Source: an uncultured Oscillospiraceae bacterium
GTDB lineage: Bacteria; Bacillota; Clostridia; Oscillospirales; Oscillospiraceae
DNA: 48,426 bases
NCBI GenBank assembly: GCA_944385795.1
Contig: CALWYP010000087.1
Location: 1 to 48,426, forward strand
Reading direction: 5' to 3'
The notes under the pieces were generated by a model that did no database searches, was not told the origin of the DNA, and was given only the letters and a program-made list of their open reading frames with translations. Every line of letters starts with the position of its first letter. Within the stretch, counting starts at the first letter, position 1. Below, in pieces: positions 7,111-15,871 of the stretch. The position numbers were made by a program, and so were the translations under genes.

Positions 7111-7632
7111 TTAGAACTTAACCGGCTCAGGATAATCGACGCCAAAGGTGTCGGCGCTGACTTTCTTCATCCTCTGCTCGGCGCGGGGGCGGTCGTTGTA
7201 GTCGGTGGGGGTGTTGGCTATCTCGTCCACGACCTCCATGCCCTCTACGACCTTGCCGAAGGCGGCGTACTCGCCGTCGAGGTGAGGCGCCTTGTCGTGC
7301 ATGATGAAGAACTGGCTGCCGGCCGTGTCCGGCATCATGCTGCGCGCCATGCTCAGGACGCCGCGGTCGTGCTTGAGATTGTTTTTCCCGAAGCCGTTGT
7401 GCTTGAACTCGCCGCGGATACGGTAGCCCGGGCCGCCCGTGCCGGTGCCGTCGGGGTCGCCGCCCTGGATCATGAAGCCGGGGATTACGCGGTGGAAGAT
7501 GAGCCCGTCATAGAAGCCCTTGTTCACAAGGCTCAGGAAATTGTTGACGGTGTTCGGGGCGATCTCGGGATAGAGCTCGAGCTTGATGACGCCGCCGTTT
7601 TCCATCTCAATGGTTACGACCGGATTTGGCAT
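7111..7632 (-). CDS. Peptidyl-prolyl cis-trans isomerase, cyclophilin type
   Basis: A 173-residue single-domain cyclophilin without a signal peptide, so a cytoplasmic proline isomerase. Core motifs are present: [16 protein letters not shown] with the catalytic Arg, GSQFFI, and [11 protein letters not shown]. The tryptophan of the human enzyme that contacts cyclosporin is His here (HLDG). The ATG at 7630-7632 (MPNPVV) is preferred because AAAGG lies 9 bases upstream. An ATG at 7639-7641 directly abuts that site and would add three residues. It lies 31 bases after the SLH gene and is probably co-transcribed with it. Confidence 0.93.
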   Translation of the reverse strand: MPNPVVTIEMENGGVIKLELYPEIAPNTVNNFLSLVNKGFYDGLIFHRVIPGFMIQGGDPDGTGTGGPGYRIRGEFKHNGFGKNNLKHDRGVLSMARSMMPDTAGSQFFIMHDKAPHLDGEYAAFGKVVEGMEVVDEIANTPTDYNDRPRAEQRMKKVSADTFGVDYPEPVKF

Positions 7633-7663
7633 TTTGATCATCCTTTCTCTTTATCTCTCGCGG

Positions 7664-8905
7664 TTATCTTACGATAGCCGCCGCGGCGCCCCTGACGGCG
7701 CCTTCGTCCATGCCGGGGACGAGTTCGCTCCTGTAGAGCAGTTCTATTATGGCCCAGTCGAGCGCGCAGGGCCAGTCCGCGTCTGTGTGGTACTGGTAAA
7801 ACACGCTCTCAGGGTGGTCATAGGTGTCGGTCAGCAGGCCGAGGCACTGGCAGAGCTCTTCAACGATGACGCTGTTGCGCAGCTCCTGGGCGATTTCGCT
7901 GTTGTAGTATATTACGCCGCTTGTGATTTCGTGCTTCCCGTTCCAGTTCACGGTGACGTAGCCGTTATAGGCGCCGCCGCACTCCGCGGCCATGGCCTCC
8001 GTGTTCACGAAGGATATGCGCACGTTGGCGCTCTCGCTGTCCCCGGCGGGGGAGATGCCCGGGAAACCGGGCACGGCGTTTAGGGCCTCGACGAGGGCGC
8101 TCAGCCGCTCGAGGTCCTCGTCCGTGGCGTTGCCGGAGATGGAATAGCGTATCGGGACGGCCCATTTGATCACGACGTCCTCGTCCCCGCCATACTCGGC
8201 GCCGAGGCCCACGTCGCAGTAGTAGTCAATAATCTGCCCGGCGCTGTAGCCCTCGGCGGTGACGAAGTCCTCGCCGGCCTCCGCGCCGAGATGCGCCGCG
8301 CGGTAGAGCAGGGCCGCCGCCTGGGCGCGGGTAAGCGTGTCCTGCGGGCGGAGCGTGCCGTCCTCGTAGCCGGCGATGAGGCCGTTGGCGTACATCGCCA
8401 TGACGCTGCTCAGATAGCCGGGGCCGACCTCGCCGGCGTCGGTAAAGGGGAGCACCGTGCCCGCGGGATAGCTCAGGGCGAGGGCGGCGGAGATTATCTT
8501 GCAGGCCAGCTCGCGCGTGACGGGCTTATCCATCTCCGTGCGCGCCGCGTCCGCCTCGCTTATCCAGCCGGAGCGGTAGGCGTTGTCCATCTGGACGCCG
8601 CACCAGTAGCCGTCGGCCTCGCCGGTTTCGGCGCCGGTCATGCGCGCCGTCATCGTAACGGCCTCGGCGACGGTGACTATGCGCTCGGGCCGGAAGCTCC
8701 CGTCGCCGTAGCCGTCTATGACGCCGGAGGCGGCCATGGCGCTTACCTCGGCGTAGTACCAGCTGTCCGGGGCAACGTCGGTCAGGACGGTGAACTCCGT
8801 CGCGGCGCCGGCGCCCTCCGCGCTCTCCTCGCCCTCGGCCGCGGCGCCGAAGGCCATTGTGAACGCGAGGCCGGCGGCCAGCATGGCAGATATGAATTTT
8901 TTCAT
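7664..8905 (-). CDS. Exported SLH protein with a DUF2927-like C-terminal domain
   Basis: 413 residues. A signal peptide (MKKFISAMLAAGLAFTMAFG, cut near AAAEG) is followed by three SLH repeats at about 42-91, 98-144 (degenerate) and 153-206. These bind pyruvylated cell wall polymer in other Gram-positives. Residues about 225-413 resemble DUF2927, with SVIVEELCQCLGL, HPESVFY and a closing YRSELVPGMDE. No HExxH zinc site is seen, so protease activity should not be assumed. The ATG at 8905 has GGAGG 8 bases before it; an in-frame TTG upstream overlaps that site. It lies 40 bases after smpB. Confidence 0.85.
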   Translation of the reverse strand: MKKFISAMLAAGLAFTMAFGAAAEGEESAEGAGAATEFTVLTDVAPDSWYYAEVSAMAASGVIDGYGDGSFRPERIVTVAEAVTMTARMTGAETGEADGYWCGVQMDNAYRSGWISEADAARTEMDKPVTRELACKIISAALALSYPAGTVLPFTDAGEVGPGYLSSVMAMYANGLIAGYEDGTLRPQDTLTRAQAAALLYRAAHLGAEAGEDFVTAEGYSAGQIIDYYCDVGLGAEYGGDEDVVIKWAVPIRYSISGNATDEDLERLSALVEALNAVPGFPGISPAGDSESANVRISFVNTEAMAAECGGAYNGYVTVNWNGKHEITSGVIYYNSEIAQELRNSVIVEELCQCLGLLTDTYDHPESVFYQYHTDADWPCALDWAIIELLYRSELVPGMDEGAVRGAAAAIVR

Positions 8906-8945
8906 GGCGTTCGCCTCCAAACCCGGCCGCCCGGCGTCCCGGACG

Positions 8946-9410
8946 TCAATATCTTTCCTTGATGGCGCGGTCCATATCGCGCTTGGCCGCGCGCTCCGCC
9001 TCCGCGTCGCGCTTGTCGTGCAGCTTTTTGCCCTTGCACACGCCGAGCTCGAGCTTGACCCTTCCGTCCTTGAAATAGAGCGAGAGGGGCACCAGGGCGA
9101 TGCCGTCCTGCATAACGCGGGCGTTGAGCCGGCGTATCTCCTGCTTGTGCATGAGCAGGCGCTTGGGCCTCATCGGGTCGCGGTTGAAGATGTTGCCCTT
9201 CTCATAGGGGCTGACGTGTACTCCTCGGGCGAAGATCTCCCCGCCCTTTATCGTGCAGAAGCTGTCTTTAAGGTTCACGGTACCGGCGCGGATGCTCTTT
9301 ACCTCTGTGCCGAAAAGCTCTATCCCGGCCTCGTAACGGTCGAGCACGAAGTAATCGTGAAAGGCCTTACGGTTCTGCGCTATTTGTTTGATGCCTGAAG
9401 CACGAGCCAC
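8946..9410 (-). CDS. smpB: SsrA-binding protein SmpB
   Basis: A 154-residue partner of tmRNA that delivers it to stalled ribosomes. Family features are clear: [37 protein letters not shown], a conserved K/R-rich middle, and a basic C-terminal tail ([12 protein letters not shown]). The start is GTG at 9410 with GGGAGGTG about 8 bases upstream. It heads a minus-strand series of smpB, SLH protein, cyclophilin and tmRNA. Confidence 0.96.
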   Translation of the reverse strand: MARASGIKQIAQNRKAFHDYFVLDRYEAGIELFGTEVKSIRAGTVNLKDSFCTIKGGEIFARGVHVSPYEKGNIFNRDPMRPKRLLMHKQEIRRLNARVMQDGIALVPLSLYFKDGRVKLELGVCKGKKLHDKRDAEAERAAKRDMDRAIKERY

Positions 9411-9438
9411 GCGCTCTCACCTCCCGTGTGACCAATAG

Positions 9439-9467
9439 AGTATACCACAGGCGGGGGGAAAAATAAA
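9439..9467 (-). promoter_or_regulatory. Possible extended -10 promoter of smpB
   Basis: On the minus strand TGGTATACT gives an extended -10 (TATACT at 9439-9444) about 30 bases before the smpB GTG. The -35 position at 17 bp (TTATTT, 9462-9467) is weak, as is common with extended -10 promoters. Confidence 0.5.
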
Positions 9468-9522
9468 CCGTGGTAGTATTACAATAATATTTCAGTTTTG
9501 AGCCGCCTGGACCTAAAGGGGC

Positions 9523-9551
9523 TGGAAATATAGTAAATAATGTGATATGAT
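9523..9551 (+). promoter_or_regulatory. Possible promoter of the Nudix-wal operon
   Basis: TGGAAA (9523-9528) and TATGAT (9546-9551) have a 17-bp spacer and lie 35 bases before the ATG at 9587. The surrounding sequence is AT-rich, unlike the genes. The -35 box matches only 4 of 6. Confidence 0.5.
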
Positions 9552-9586
9552 AGACGCACATTACCGCGCACATGGAGGACAGTGCC

Positions 9587-10138
9587 ATGCCTGTAGAGAA
9601 GAAAATTGACGGCGAAACCAAGTATCACGGCGTAATTGTTGACGTCCGGCTCGACAGGGCCGAGCTTATAAACGGCGATATAGTCCGCCGCGAGGTGGTG
9701 GAGCACCCCGGCGGCGTAACCATAATACCGGTCGATGAGGACGGTACGGTCTGGTGCGTGCGCCAGTACCGCTATCCCATGGGCCGCGAGATGCTGGAGA
9801 CCCCGGCCGGCAAGCTGGAAAAAGGCGAGCAGCCCCTGCCCGCCGCGGTGCGGGAGCTGGGCGAGGAGACCGGCCTCGAGGCCTCGAGGCTCGTATACCT
9901 CGGCTCGTGCTGCACCTCGCCGGGCTTTTCCACCGAGGTGCTGCACATATACCTCGCGCTCGGGCTCAAGCGCGGCGAGGCGCACCCGGACGAGGACGAA
10001 TTCCTGAATGTGGAGAAGCACTCCCTCGCCACGCTGACCGACATGGTCATGAACGGGGAAATCGACGACGCTAAAACCATTATCGCCGTGCTGAAGGCGC
10101 GGCGCTTCCTGGAGGCTGAAGGATGGGAAAAGTTCTGA
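9587..10138 (+). CDS. Nudix hydrolase, ADP-ribose pyrophosphatase type
   Basis: 183 residues, probably hydrolysing ADP-ribose to AMP and ribose 5-phosphate. A complete Nudix box lies at residues 75-97: Gly75, Glu81, Arg89-Glu90, Glu93-Glu94 and Gly96, fitting GX5EX7REUXEEXGU. SPGFSTEVLHIYLA downstream fits the NudF/ADP-ribose subgroup. The ATG at 9587 is chosen because GGAGG lies 8 bases before it; the ATG at 9572 sits upstream of that site. The last 16 bases overlap the response regulator gene, so the two are coupled. Confidence 0.9.
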   Translation: MPVEKKIDGETKYHGVIVDVRLDRAELINGDIVRREVVEHPGGVTIIPVDEDGTVWCVRQYRYPMGREMLETPAGKLEKGEQPLPAAVRELGEETGLEASRLVYLGSCCTSPGFSTEVLHIYLALGLKRGEAHPDEDEFLNVEKHSLATLTDMVMNGEIDDAKTIIAVLKARRFLEAEGWEKF

Positions 10139-10818
10139 TAGTCGACGACGAACGCTCTATTGTCGACATTTTGAAGTACAACCTTGAGAAGGACGGCACG
10201 AAGGCCGTCTGCGCCTACGACGGCGCGGAGGGCCTGCGCCTCGCGCGCGCGGAGGACCCGGACGTCATACTCCTCGACGTCATGCTCCCGGAGATGGACG
10301 GCTTCGAGGTCTGCCGCACCCTGCGCGCCGAGGGCAACAACGTGCCCATCATCATGATAACCGCCCGCGAGGAGGAGACGGACAAGGTCTTCGGCCTCGA
10401 GCTGGGCGCGGACGACTATATCACCAAGCCCTTCTCCATGCGCGAGCTCATCGCCCGCGTGCGCACCAACATGCGCCGCGCCGCCAGCATGGCCCCGCGC
10501 CAGCCCGCATCGGACGACGACATACTGCGGGCCAAGGACCTGGTGATCGACCGCGGCAACCGCACGGTCAGCAAGGACGGGCGCGAGATCGAGCTCACCG
10601 GCCGGGAGTATGAGCTTATTAAATACCTCGCGGAGAACCCTGGCAAGGTGATGAGCCGCGAGGAGCTCATGGCCGCCGTCTGGCAGTACGACTACTTCGG
10701 CGACCTGCGCGCCGTGGACGTCGCCGTGCGCCGCCTGCGCGAGAAGATCGAGCCCAACCCCTCCGAGCCGCGCTATGTCCTCACCAAGCGCGGGGCGGGC
10801 TACTACTTTGCGGGCTGA
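10123..10818 (+). CDS. walR: OmpR/PhoB-family response regulator, WalR-like
   Basis: 231 residues: a receiver domain with acidic pocket Asp8-Asp9, phosphoacceptor Asp52 (LLDVMLPEMDG) and Lys102 (TKPFS), then a winged-helix DNA-binding domain (about 130-231). The C-terminal segment VAVRRLREKIEPNPSEP and the closing TKRGAGYYF are very close to WalR/YycF, the essential regulator of cell wall turnover. The gene overlaps the Nudix gene upstream and lies 6 bases before its kinase. The following yycH/yycI/walJ-type genes support the wal assignment over PhoP. Confidence 0.9.
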   Translation: MGKVLIVDDERSIVDILKYNLEKDGTKAVCAYDGAEGLRLARAEDPDVILLDVMLPEMDGFEVCRTLRAEGNNVPIIMITAREEETDKVFGLELGADDYITKPFSMRELIARVRTNMRRAASMAPRQPASDDDILRAKDLVIDRGNRTVSKDGREIELTGREYELIKYLAENPGKVMSREELMAAVWQYDYFGDLRAVDVAVRRLREKIEPNPSEPRYVLTKRGAGYYFAG

Positions 10819-10824
10819 CAGGGT

Positions 10825-12267
10825 ATGAACCGTTCGCTGTATACTAAGCTGGTGCTGATAATCCTCTTCCTCATCCTGGCGCTGATGCTCGTCGCCGGCG
10901 TCTTCCTGACGAGGGGGGTGCGCAGCTTTTACCTGAACGATTTTTACGACTCTATGGCCGAGGCCTTCTCCGACAACGAGCTCGCCGTCGCCCTGCGCGG
11001 CGCGGCCGCCGAGGACGACCCGGACTACATGAGCGAGATACTCGGCGCGTACCAGGGCCCGCTCGGCATAGACCGCGGCACGAGGAATTACCACATCCTC
11101 GACGGCGCCACCGGCGCGTGGCTCGCGGGCAGCGTGACCCTGGAGAACGGGGTTGACATAACTCCAAACATTGTCACGGCCCTCGGCGGCGAGAACGGCG
11201 ACGCAAGCGACCCGAACGCTGATTATATGGACGTGGCCCTGCCTCTCGAGGGCGGGGATTCCAGCTATATAGTTTACATAATTGACAACCGTGAGACGAT
11301 GCGCAGCCTCAATGCGGAGCTCCTGCAAATAATCATTGAGGCGATGGGCGTCGGCCTTGTCATATCCGTTTTCCTCAGCCTGCTGCTGGCGAAGACGATG
11401 ATAGCGCCGATCCAGGAGCTCACGCACGCGGCGGAGAAGGTCGCGGGCGGCGATTTCTCCGACAAGGTGGCGAACGACTCCAAGGACGAGATAGGCGTGC
11501 TGACGCGGACCTTTAACGACATGGCCGTGCAGCTTGAGAACACGCTTGACGACCTCAGGAAGAGCGAGCAGATGCGCCGCGAGTTCGTGGCCAACGTCTC
11601 GCACGAGCTGCGCACGCCCATAACCGGCGTAAAGAGCTATGCGGAGACCCTGGCCAACGACCCCGACATACCGCCCGCCATGCGCGAGAAGTTCCTGAAC
11701 GTAATCCTGAACGAGTCGGACCGCATGACGAAGATAGTCCAGGACCTGCTGACGCTCTCGCGCTTCGACGCGGGCAGCTTTGAGTTCTCATTTGACGAGT
11801 TCTCCTTTGAGACTTCTGTGCGCGACGTGTATAACGCCGTGCGCATGGAGGCCCTGGCCCATCACCACGAGTTCACGCTGGAGTGCGAGCAGGGCATACC
11901 GCGCATACGCGGCGACAAGGCGCGCGTGGAGCAGGTGCTCATGAACATGGTCTCCAACGCCATAAAGTACACGAAGGACGGCGGGCGCATAGCCATAAAG
12001 GCCGGGCTGCGCGGCGGCGAGGTCTTCTGCACCGTCAAGGATAACGGCATAGGCATACCCAAGGAGGACGTGCAGAAGGTCTTCGACCGCTTCTACCGCG
12101 TGGACAAGGCCCGCTCGCGCGAGAGCGGCGGCACGGGCCTCGGCCTGAGCATAGCGCATGAGATAGCCGTGCGCCACGGCGGCCGGATAGAGCTCAAGAG
12201 CCGCCTGGGCCACGGCACCGCCATCACCGTCTGGCTGCCCGTGGAGGGGCCTAAGGATGCGCAGTAA
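10825..12267 (+). CDS. walK: Sensor histidine kinase, WalK-like
   Basis: 480 residues. Transmembrane segments at about 8-28 and 172-190 enclose an extracellular domain of roughly 140 residues. A HAMP domain follows (about 191-243), then HisKA with His260 in FVANVSHELRTP, and an ATPase domain with N-box Asn378, DNGIG at 406-410 and GTGLGL at 437-442. HAMP leads almost straight into HisKA, so the PAS domain of Bacillus WalK is missing. It should phosphorylate the regulator just upstream in response to an envelope signal. Its end overlaps the next gene by 11 bases. Confidence 0.9.
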   Translation: MNRSLYTKLVLIILFLILALMLVAGVFLTRGVRSFYLNDFYDSMAEAFSDNELAVALRGAAAEDDPDYMSEILGAYQGPLGIDRGTRNYHILDGATGAWLAGSVTLENGVDITPNIVTALGGENGDASDPNADYMDVALPLEGGDSSYIVYIIDNRETMRSLNAELLQIIIEAMGVGLVISVFLSLLLAKTMIAPIQELTHAAEKVAGGDFSDKVANDSKDEIGVLTRTFNDMAVQLENTLDDLRKSEQMRREFVANVSHELRTPITGVKSYAETLANDPDIPPAMREKFLNVILNESDRMTKIVQDLLTLSRFDAGSFEFSFDEFSFETSVRDVYNAVRMEALAHHHEFTLECEQGIPRIRGDKARVEQVLMNMVSNAIKYTKDGGRIAIKAGLRGGEVFCTVKDNGIGIPKEDVQKVFDRFYRVDKARSRESGGTGLGLSIAHEIAVRHGGRIELKSRLGHGTAITVWLPVEGPKDAQ

Positions 12268-13564
12268 GGAGCGGAGGCGGCCGCGCCTCCCGTGGATAAA
12301 AAACAGGCGCCGGGCAATCAACGCGGCGCAGAACGCGCTTATAATATTGCTCGTTATAAGCTCCGTGCTGCTCGCCGGCGGCAGGGCCGGCTTCAGCCTG
12401 CGCGAAAACATAAGCGGCTACGGCGCCTTTTCGAGGTCAGACGGAGCGCAGCAGGGCCCGCAGTACGGCGCGGCGGCCGAGCCGATGAGCATAGTCGTCA
12501 CGCCCGAGGACGGCATACACGACGCGGCGATGTACGATTCCCGCGCCCTGGACGAGGCCTATTCGCGCTACAGCGCGGCCCTCGCCGAGGCCCTGGGCTC
12601 CGCCGGCGAGCCGGAGGAGGTGGGCGAGAGCGAGTGGGTCTCCGCCCTGCACGGCCCGGGCGTATACTTCGACTACTACACGGACTGCCAGCTCTCCAGC
12701 CTCGCCATCTGGCTCGGCAGCGAGATGAACGGCGGCGCGGCGGGGCATACCGCGCGCAGACTCTGCCTTTCGCTGGAGGGCGAGGAGGTCACCCTCTATT
12801 ATTACCGCGTGCGCGGCGTGAGCGCGGCCTACCGCTGCTCGACCGGCCTCTCAGTGACGGAGCTGACGGAGCGGATAATGGAGAGCGAGCCGGACGGGAG
12901 CCGCTTCGTGTTTGAGCTCGACGAGCCGCTCGAGAAGGTCGACCCCTACGCCGTGCTCGTCTCCGGGGACATAGAGGTGCGCACGCTCGCGGGCGAGAAT
13001 TCGCTCGACGCCGCGGACAGCGACGCGCTCATGTCCGCCTTCGGGCTCAACAGCGACCTCGTGAGCAGCTATACCGAGGCCGACGGCACGGGCGTATACC
13101 TGGAGGGCACCACCACGCTGCGCCTGGGCGCGAACGGCACCGTCCGCTTCACGCGGCCGGGCGCCACGGTCACGTCCGCGATCTCACCGGCCGACGCCGT
13201 GCAGCGCGCGCGGGAGGTGCTCGAGCAGACGGTAGGGCTCGTGAGCGGGGTCGCGGAGCTGCGCCTGAGCTATATTTTCTTCGACTCCGCGTCCGGCGAA
13301 TACACCCTGCGCTTCGACTACGCCGTGGACGGCCTGCCCGTCAGCCTGGCCGGGCGCGAGTGCGCGGCCGAGATACGCCTCGCGGGGCCCGCCGTCGCCT
13401 ATGCGGACATAGCCTTCCGCTCCTACAGCTACACGGGCGGGAGCGAGAGGCCGCTGCCCGCGCGCATAGCCGCCGCCCTGGCCGAGGCCGGGGAGGGCGG
13501 GGAGCCCAGGCTTGAGTACATGGACGGCTACGGCTCCGTCTCCGCCGACTGGGTGGTGATATAG
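12257..13564 (+). CDS. Membrane-anchored protein in the YycH position of the wal operon
   Basis: 435 residues with a basic N-terminus (KERRRPRLPWIKNRRR), one transmembrane helix at about 28-41 (ALIILLVISSVLLAGG), and a large extracytoplasmic part rich in acidic and small residues. The layout and the place between walK and a YycI-like gene match YycH, which in Bacillus restrains WalK through the membrane. Sequence similarity is too weak to be sure by eye. The ATG overlaps the walK end, and the next gene starts 3 bases after the stop. Confidence 0.65.
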   Translation: MRSKERRRPRLPWIKNRRRAINAAQNALIILLVISSVLLAGGRAGFSLRENISGYGAFSRSDGAQQGPQYGAAAEPMSIVVTPEDGIHDAAMYDSRALDEAYSRYSAALAEALGSAGEPEEVGESEWVSALHGPGVYFDYYTDCQLSSLAIWLGSEMNGGAAGHTARRLCLSLEGEEVTLYYYRVRGVSAAYRCSTGLSVTELTERIMESEPDGSRFVFELDEPLEKVDPYAVLVSGDIEVRTLAGENSLDAADSDALMSAFGLNSDLVSSYTEADGTGVYLEGTTTLRLGANGTVRFTRPGATVTSAISPADAVQRAREVLEQTVGLVSGVAELRLSYIFFDSASGEYTLRFDYAVDGLPVSLAGRECAAEIRLAGPAVAYADIAFRSYSYTGGSERPLPARIAAALAEAGEGGEPRLEYMDGYGSVSADWVVI

Positions 13565-13567
13565 CTT

Positions 13568-14395
13568 ATGGACTCGATCAAGGTAAAGAATTTCATAATC
13601 ATAGTCCTGCTCATAGTGAACGCCGTGCTTTTCAGCGTCTTTGTGCTGGACACCGTGCGCGAAGGCGGCATGGCCGGCGACGCCGTGGACGGCGCCGTCG
13701 CCATACTCGCCGAAAACGGCATAACCGTGGCGGAGGGCGCCGGCCTGGACGAACAGAGCCTGCCCGTCGTGGCGATGCGGAGGGACACCGGGCTTGAGCG
13801 CGACAAGGTGGAGAAGGTCCTGGGCAGCGTGAATGTGACGGACGAGGGCGGCAATATCCTGCGCTACTCGAGCGAGAAGGGGGAGGCGAACTTCCGCGGC
13901 ACGGGCAGCTTTGAGATGCTGGTCTACGACTACGGCCGCGCCAGCTCCGACCCGGAGACCACGGCCCTGCGCTTCGCCGCCGACCTGGGCCTCGAGGCCG
14001 GGCGCGGCGGCCTTGTCTCCGACATCGACCCGGAAAGCCTGGACGGGACCGTGGAGCTCACCTGCGCCGCGGGCGGGGCCCGCGTGGCCAACTGCGTCCT
14101 GAGCTTCACCTTCGGCGGCGGGGAGATAAAGATGGTCCTCGGCACCCGCGTGCTGGACACCGTGGTCAGCGAGAGCTACAGCGACACCCTGGACGTGCCG
14201 ACGGTGCTCATGCGCTTCCTCGGCCTGGTGCTGGACGGGGGCAGGATCTGCTCGAGCGTTGACAGCCTCGAGCTCTGCTACAGTATGCGCGCCAACGCCG
14301 CGGGCGAGGCCGAGCTCATACCCGTGTGGCGCATTGCGACGGACACGGGCGACTTTTACATAAACGCCGTCACAGGATTTGAGGAGAACGTGTGA
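13568..14395 (+). CDS. YycI-like two-component regulatory membrane protein
   Basis: 275 residues with a short cytoplasmic start (MDSIKVKN), one transmembrane helix (about 9-28) and an extracytoplasmic domain. The end, IPVWRIATDTGDFYINAVTG, resembles the closing strand of the YycI/YycH fold. In Bacillus YycH and YycI together contact WalK within the membrane. It follows the YycH-like gene by 3 bases and ends the first part of the locus; murA has its own promoter downstream. Confidence 0.72.
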   Translation: MDSIKVKNFIIIVLLIVNAVLFSVFVLDTVREGGMAGDAVDGAVAILAENGITVAEGAGLDEQSLPVVAMRRDTGLERDKVEKVLGSVNVTDEGGNILRYSSEKGEANFRGTGSFEMLVYDYGRASSDPETTALRFAADLGLEAGRGGLVSDIDPESLDGTVELTCAAGGARVANCVLSFTFGGGEIKMVLGTRVLDTVVSESYSDTLDVPTVLMRFLGLVLDGGRICSSVDSLELCYSMRANAAGEAELIPVWRIATDTGDFYINAVTGFEENV

Positions 14396-14413
14396 GTTTC
14401 GCTCAACGCGAGG

Positions 14414-14442
14414 TTGAATAATCGGCCGGGATGTGCTAATAT
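14414..14442 (+). promoter_or_regulatory. Sigma-A-type promoter of murA
   Basis: TTGAAT (14414-14419), a 17-bp spacer and TAATAT (14437-14442) with an extended TG (14434-14435). The start would be near 14449, giving a leader of about 120 bases before the TTG start of murA. Confidence 0.72.
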
Positions 14443-14485
14443 ATAAATTGTAAAGGTGCGCGGCGCGCCCCTTTGACTACGCTTT

Positions 14486-14511
14486 GCAGCGGCCGCCCGG
14501 GGCGGCGCTGC
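14486..14511 (+). promoter_or_regulatory. GC-rich hairpin in the murA leader
   Basis: GCAGCG (14486-14491) pairs with CGCTGC (14506-14511), and CCGCC (14493-14497) with GGCGG (14501-14505), with one bulged G. It lies between the murA promoter and the start codon. No T run follows, so it is not a simple terminator. It could affect leader stability or translation. Confidence 0.5.
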
Positions 14512-14567
14512 CGATACGGCCATGGCGCAGGCGCGCCGGGCCAAGAGAGTCTGGAAGGTGCTTTATA

Positions 14568-15869
14568 TTGCAGAAATATGTAATTCACGGCGGTAAGCCC
14601 CTCTACGGCGAGGTGGAGGTGAGCGGGGCCAAGAACGCAGCGGTAGCCATCATCCCCGCCACGCTCATGGTGAACGGCGTATGCCGTCTGGAGAATATAC
14701 CACAGATAAGCGACGCCGACATGCTCATGACCATACTTGAACATCTGGGCGCAAAGGTCCGCACGGTGAATCGCAGCACTGTGGAGATAGACTGCACTAA
14801 CGTGCGTTATACCGACGCGCCCTACGACCTCATGCGCAAAATACGCGCCAGCTATTACCTGATAGGCGCCATGCTCGGCCGCTTCGGGGCGGCCAAGACC
14901 ACCATGCCCGGCGGCTGCAACTTCGGCGTCAGGCCGATAGACCAGCACATAAAGGGCATGACGGCGCTGGGCGCCGAGGTGGACGTCGAAGGCGGCTTCG
15001 TCTATGCGAAGGCGGCCGACGGCAAGCTCCACGGCACTAAGATTTACCTCGACAAGGTCTCCGTCGGGGCCACAATGAACATCATACTCGCGGCCAGCAT
15101 GGCCCGCGGCCGCACTATAATCGAGCCCGCGGCGAAGGAGCCCCACATCGTCGACCTCGCCAACTTCCTGAACTCCATGGGCGCGGACGTGCGCGGCGCG
15201 GGCACGGACTCCGTCAAGATTAACGGCACCGACTCCCTCCACGGCGGGAGCTATACGATTATCCCCGACCAGATAGAGGCCGGGACGTATATGGTGGCCT
15301 GCGCCGCGGCGGGCGGCGAGGTCCGCGTGAAGAACGTCATACCCCGCCATCTGGAGAGCATCTCCGCGAAGCTGCGCGAGATGGGCGTCACCGTCATCGC
15401 CGACGAGGACTCCGTCACCGTGCGCAGCAGCGGGAACCTGCGCCCCGTCAACATCAAGACCATGCCCTATCCCGGCTTCCCGACGGACATGCAGCCGCAG
15501 TTCGCCGCCGCGCTCTGCCGCGCCAGGGGCAAGAGCGTCATAACCGAGGGCATATACGACAACCGCTTCAAGTACATGACCGAGCTGCGCAAGCTGGGCG
15601 CGAACGTCGCGGTCGACGGCCGCGTGGCCGGCATAGAGGGCGTGGAGCGCCTGTGCGGCGCAAGCGTGGCGGCCTGCGACCTGCGCGCGGGCGCGGCCAT
15701 GGTCATAGCCGGCCTCACCGCGGAGGGCGCCACCGAGGTGGTGGACATCCACTATATTGAGCGCGGCTACGAGAACTTTGTGGGCAAGCTGAGCGCCCTG
15801 GGCGCGGATATCGCGCTTGTGGACGAGCCCGACGGGCCGGAGGCCGCAAAGCCCCAGCTTGTGAGCTGA
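14568..15869 (+). CDS. murA: UDP-N-acetylglucosamine 1-carboxyvinyltransferase (first copy)
   Basis: Adds enolpyruvate to UDP-GlcNAc, the committed cytoplasmic step of peptidoglycan precursor synthesis and the target of fosfomycin. 433 residues counting from TTG at 14568, with GGAAGGTG 7 bases upstream; MQKYVIHGGKPLYGEVEVSG is the usual family N-terminus. Cys117 in MPGGCNFGVRP is the catalytic and fosfomycin-binding cysteine. SGAKNA and the RAS...GRFG segments fit. The frame stays open further upstream, but that sequence is unrelated to the family. It sits between the YycI-like gene and walJ, an unusual place. A second murA is at 45713. Confidence 0.94.
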   Translation: MQKYVIHGGKPLYGEVEVSGAKNAAVAIIPATLMVNGVCRLENIPQISDADMLMTILEHLGAKVRTVNRSTVEIDCTNVRYTDAPYDLMRKIRASYYLIGAMLGRFGAAKTTMPGGCNFGVRPIDQHIKGMTALGAEVDVEGGFVYAKAADGKLHGTKIYLDKVSVGATMNIILAASMARGRTIIEPAAKEPHIVDLANFLNSMGADVRGAGTDSVKINGTDSLHGGSYTIIPDQIEAGTYMVACAAAGGEVRVKNVIPRHLESISAKLREMGVTVIADEDSVTVRSSGNLRPVNIKTMPYPGFPTDMQPQFAAALCRARGKSVITEGIYDNRFKYMTELRKLGANVAVDGRVAGIEGVERLCGASVAACDLRAGAAMVIAGLTAEGATEVVDIHYIERGYENFVGKLSALGADIALVDEPDGPEAAKPQLVS

Positions 15870-15871
15870 GT

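Noticed and set aside
6588..7677. Plus-strand open frames across tmRNA, the 70-bp repeats and the cyclophilin
   Set aside because: They run antisense to tmRNA and to a clear cyclophilin and through palindromic repeats. No RBS or known domain was seen.
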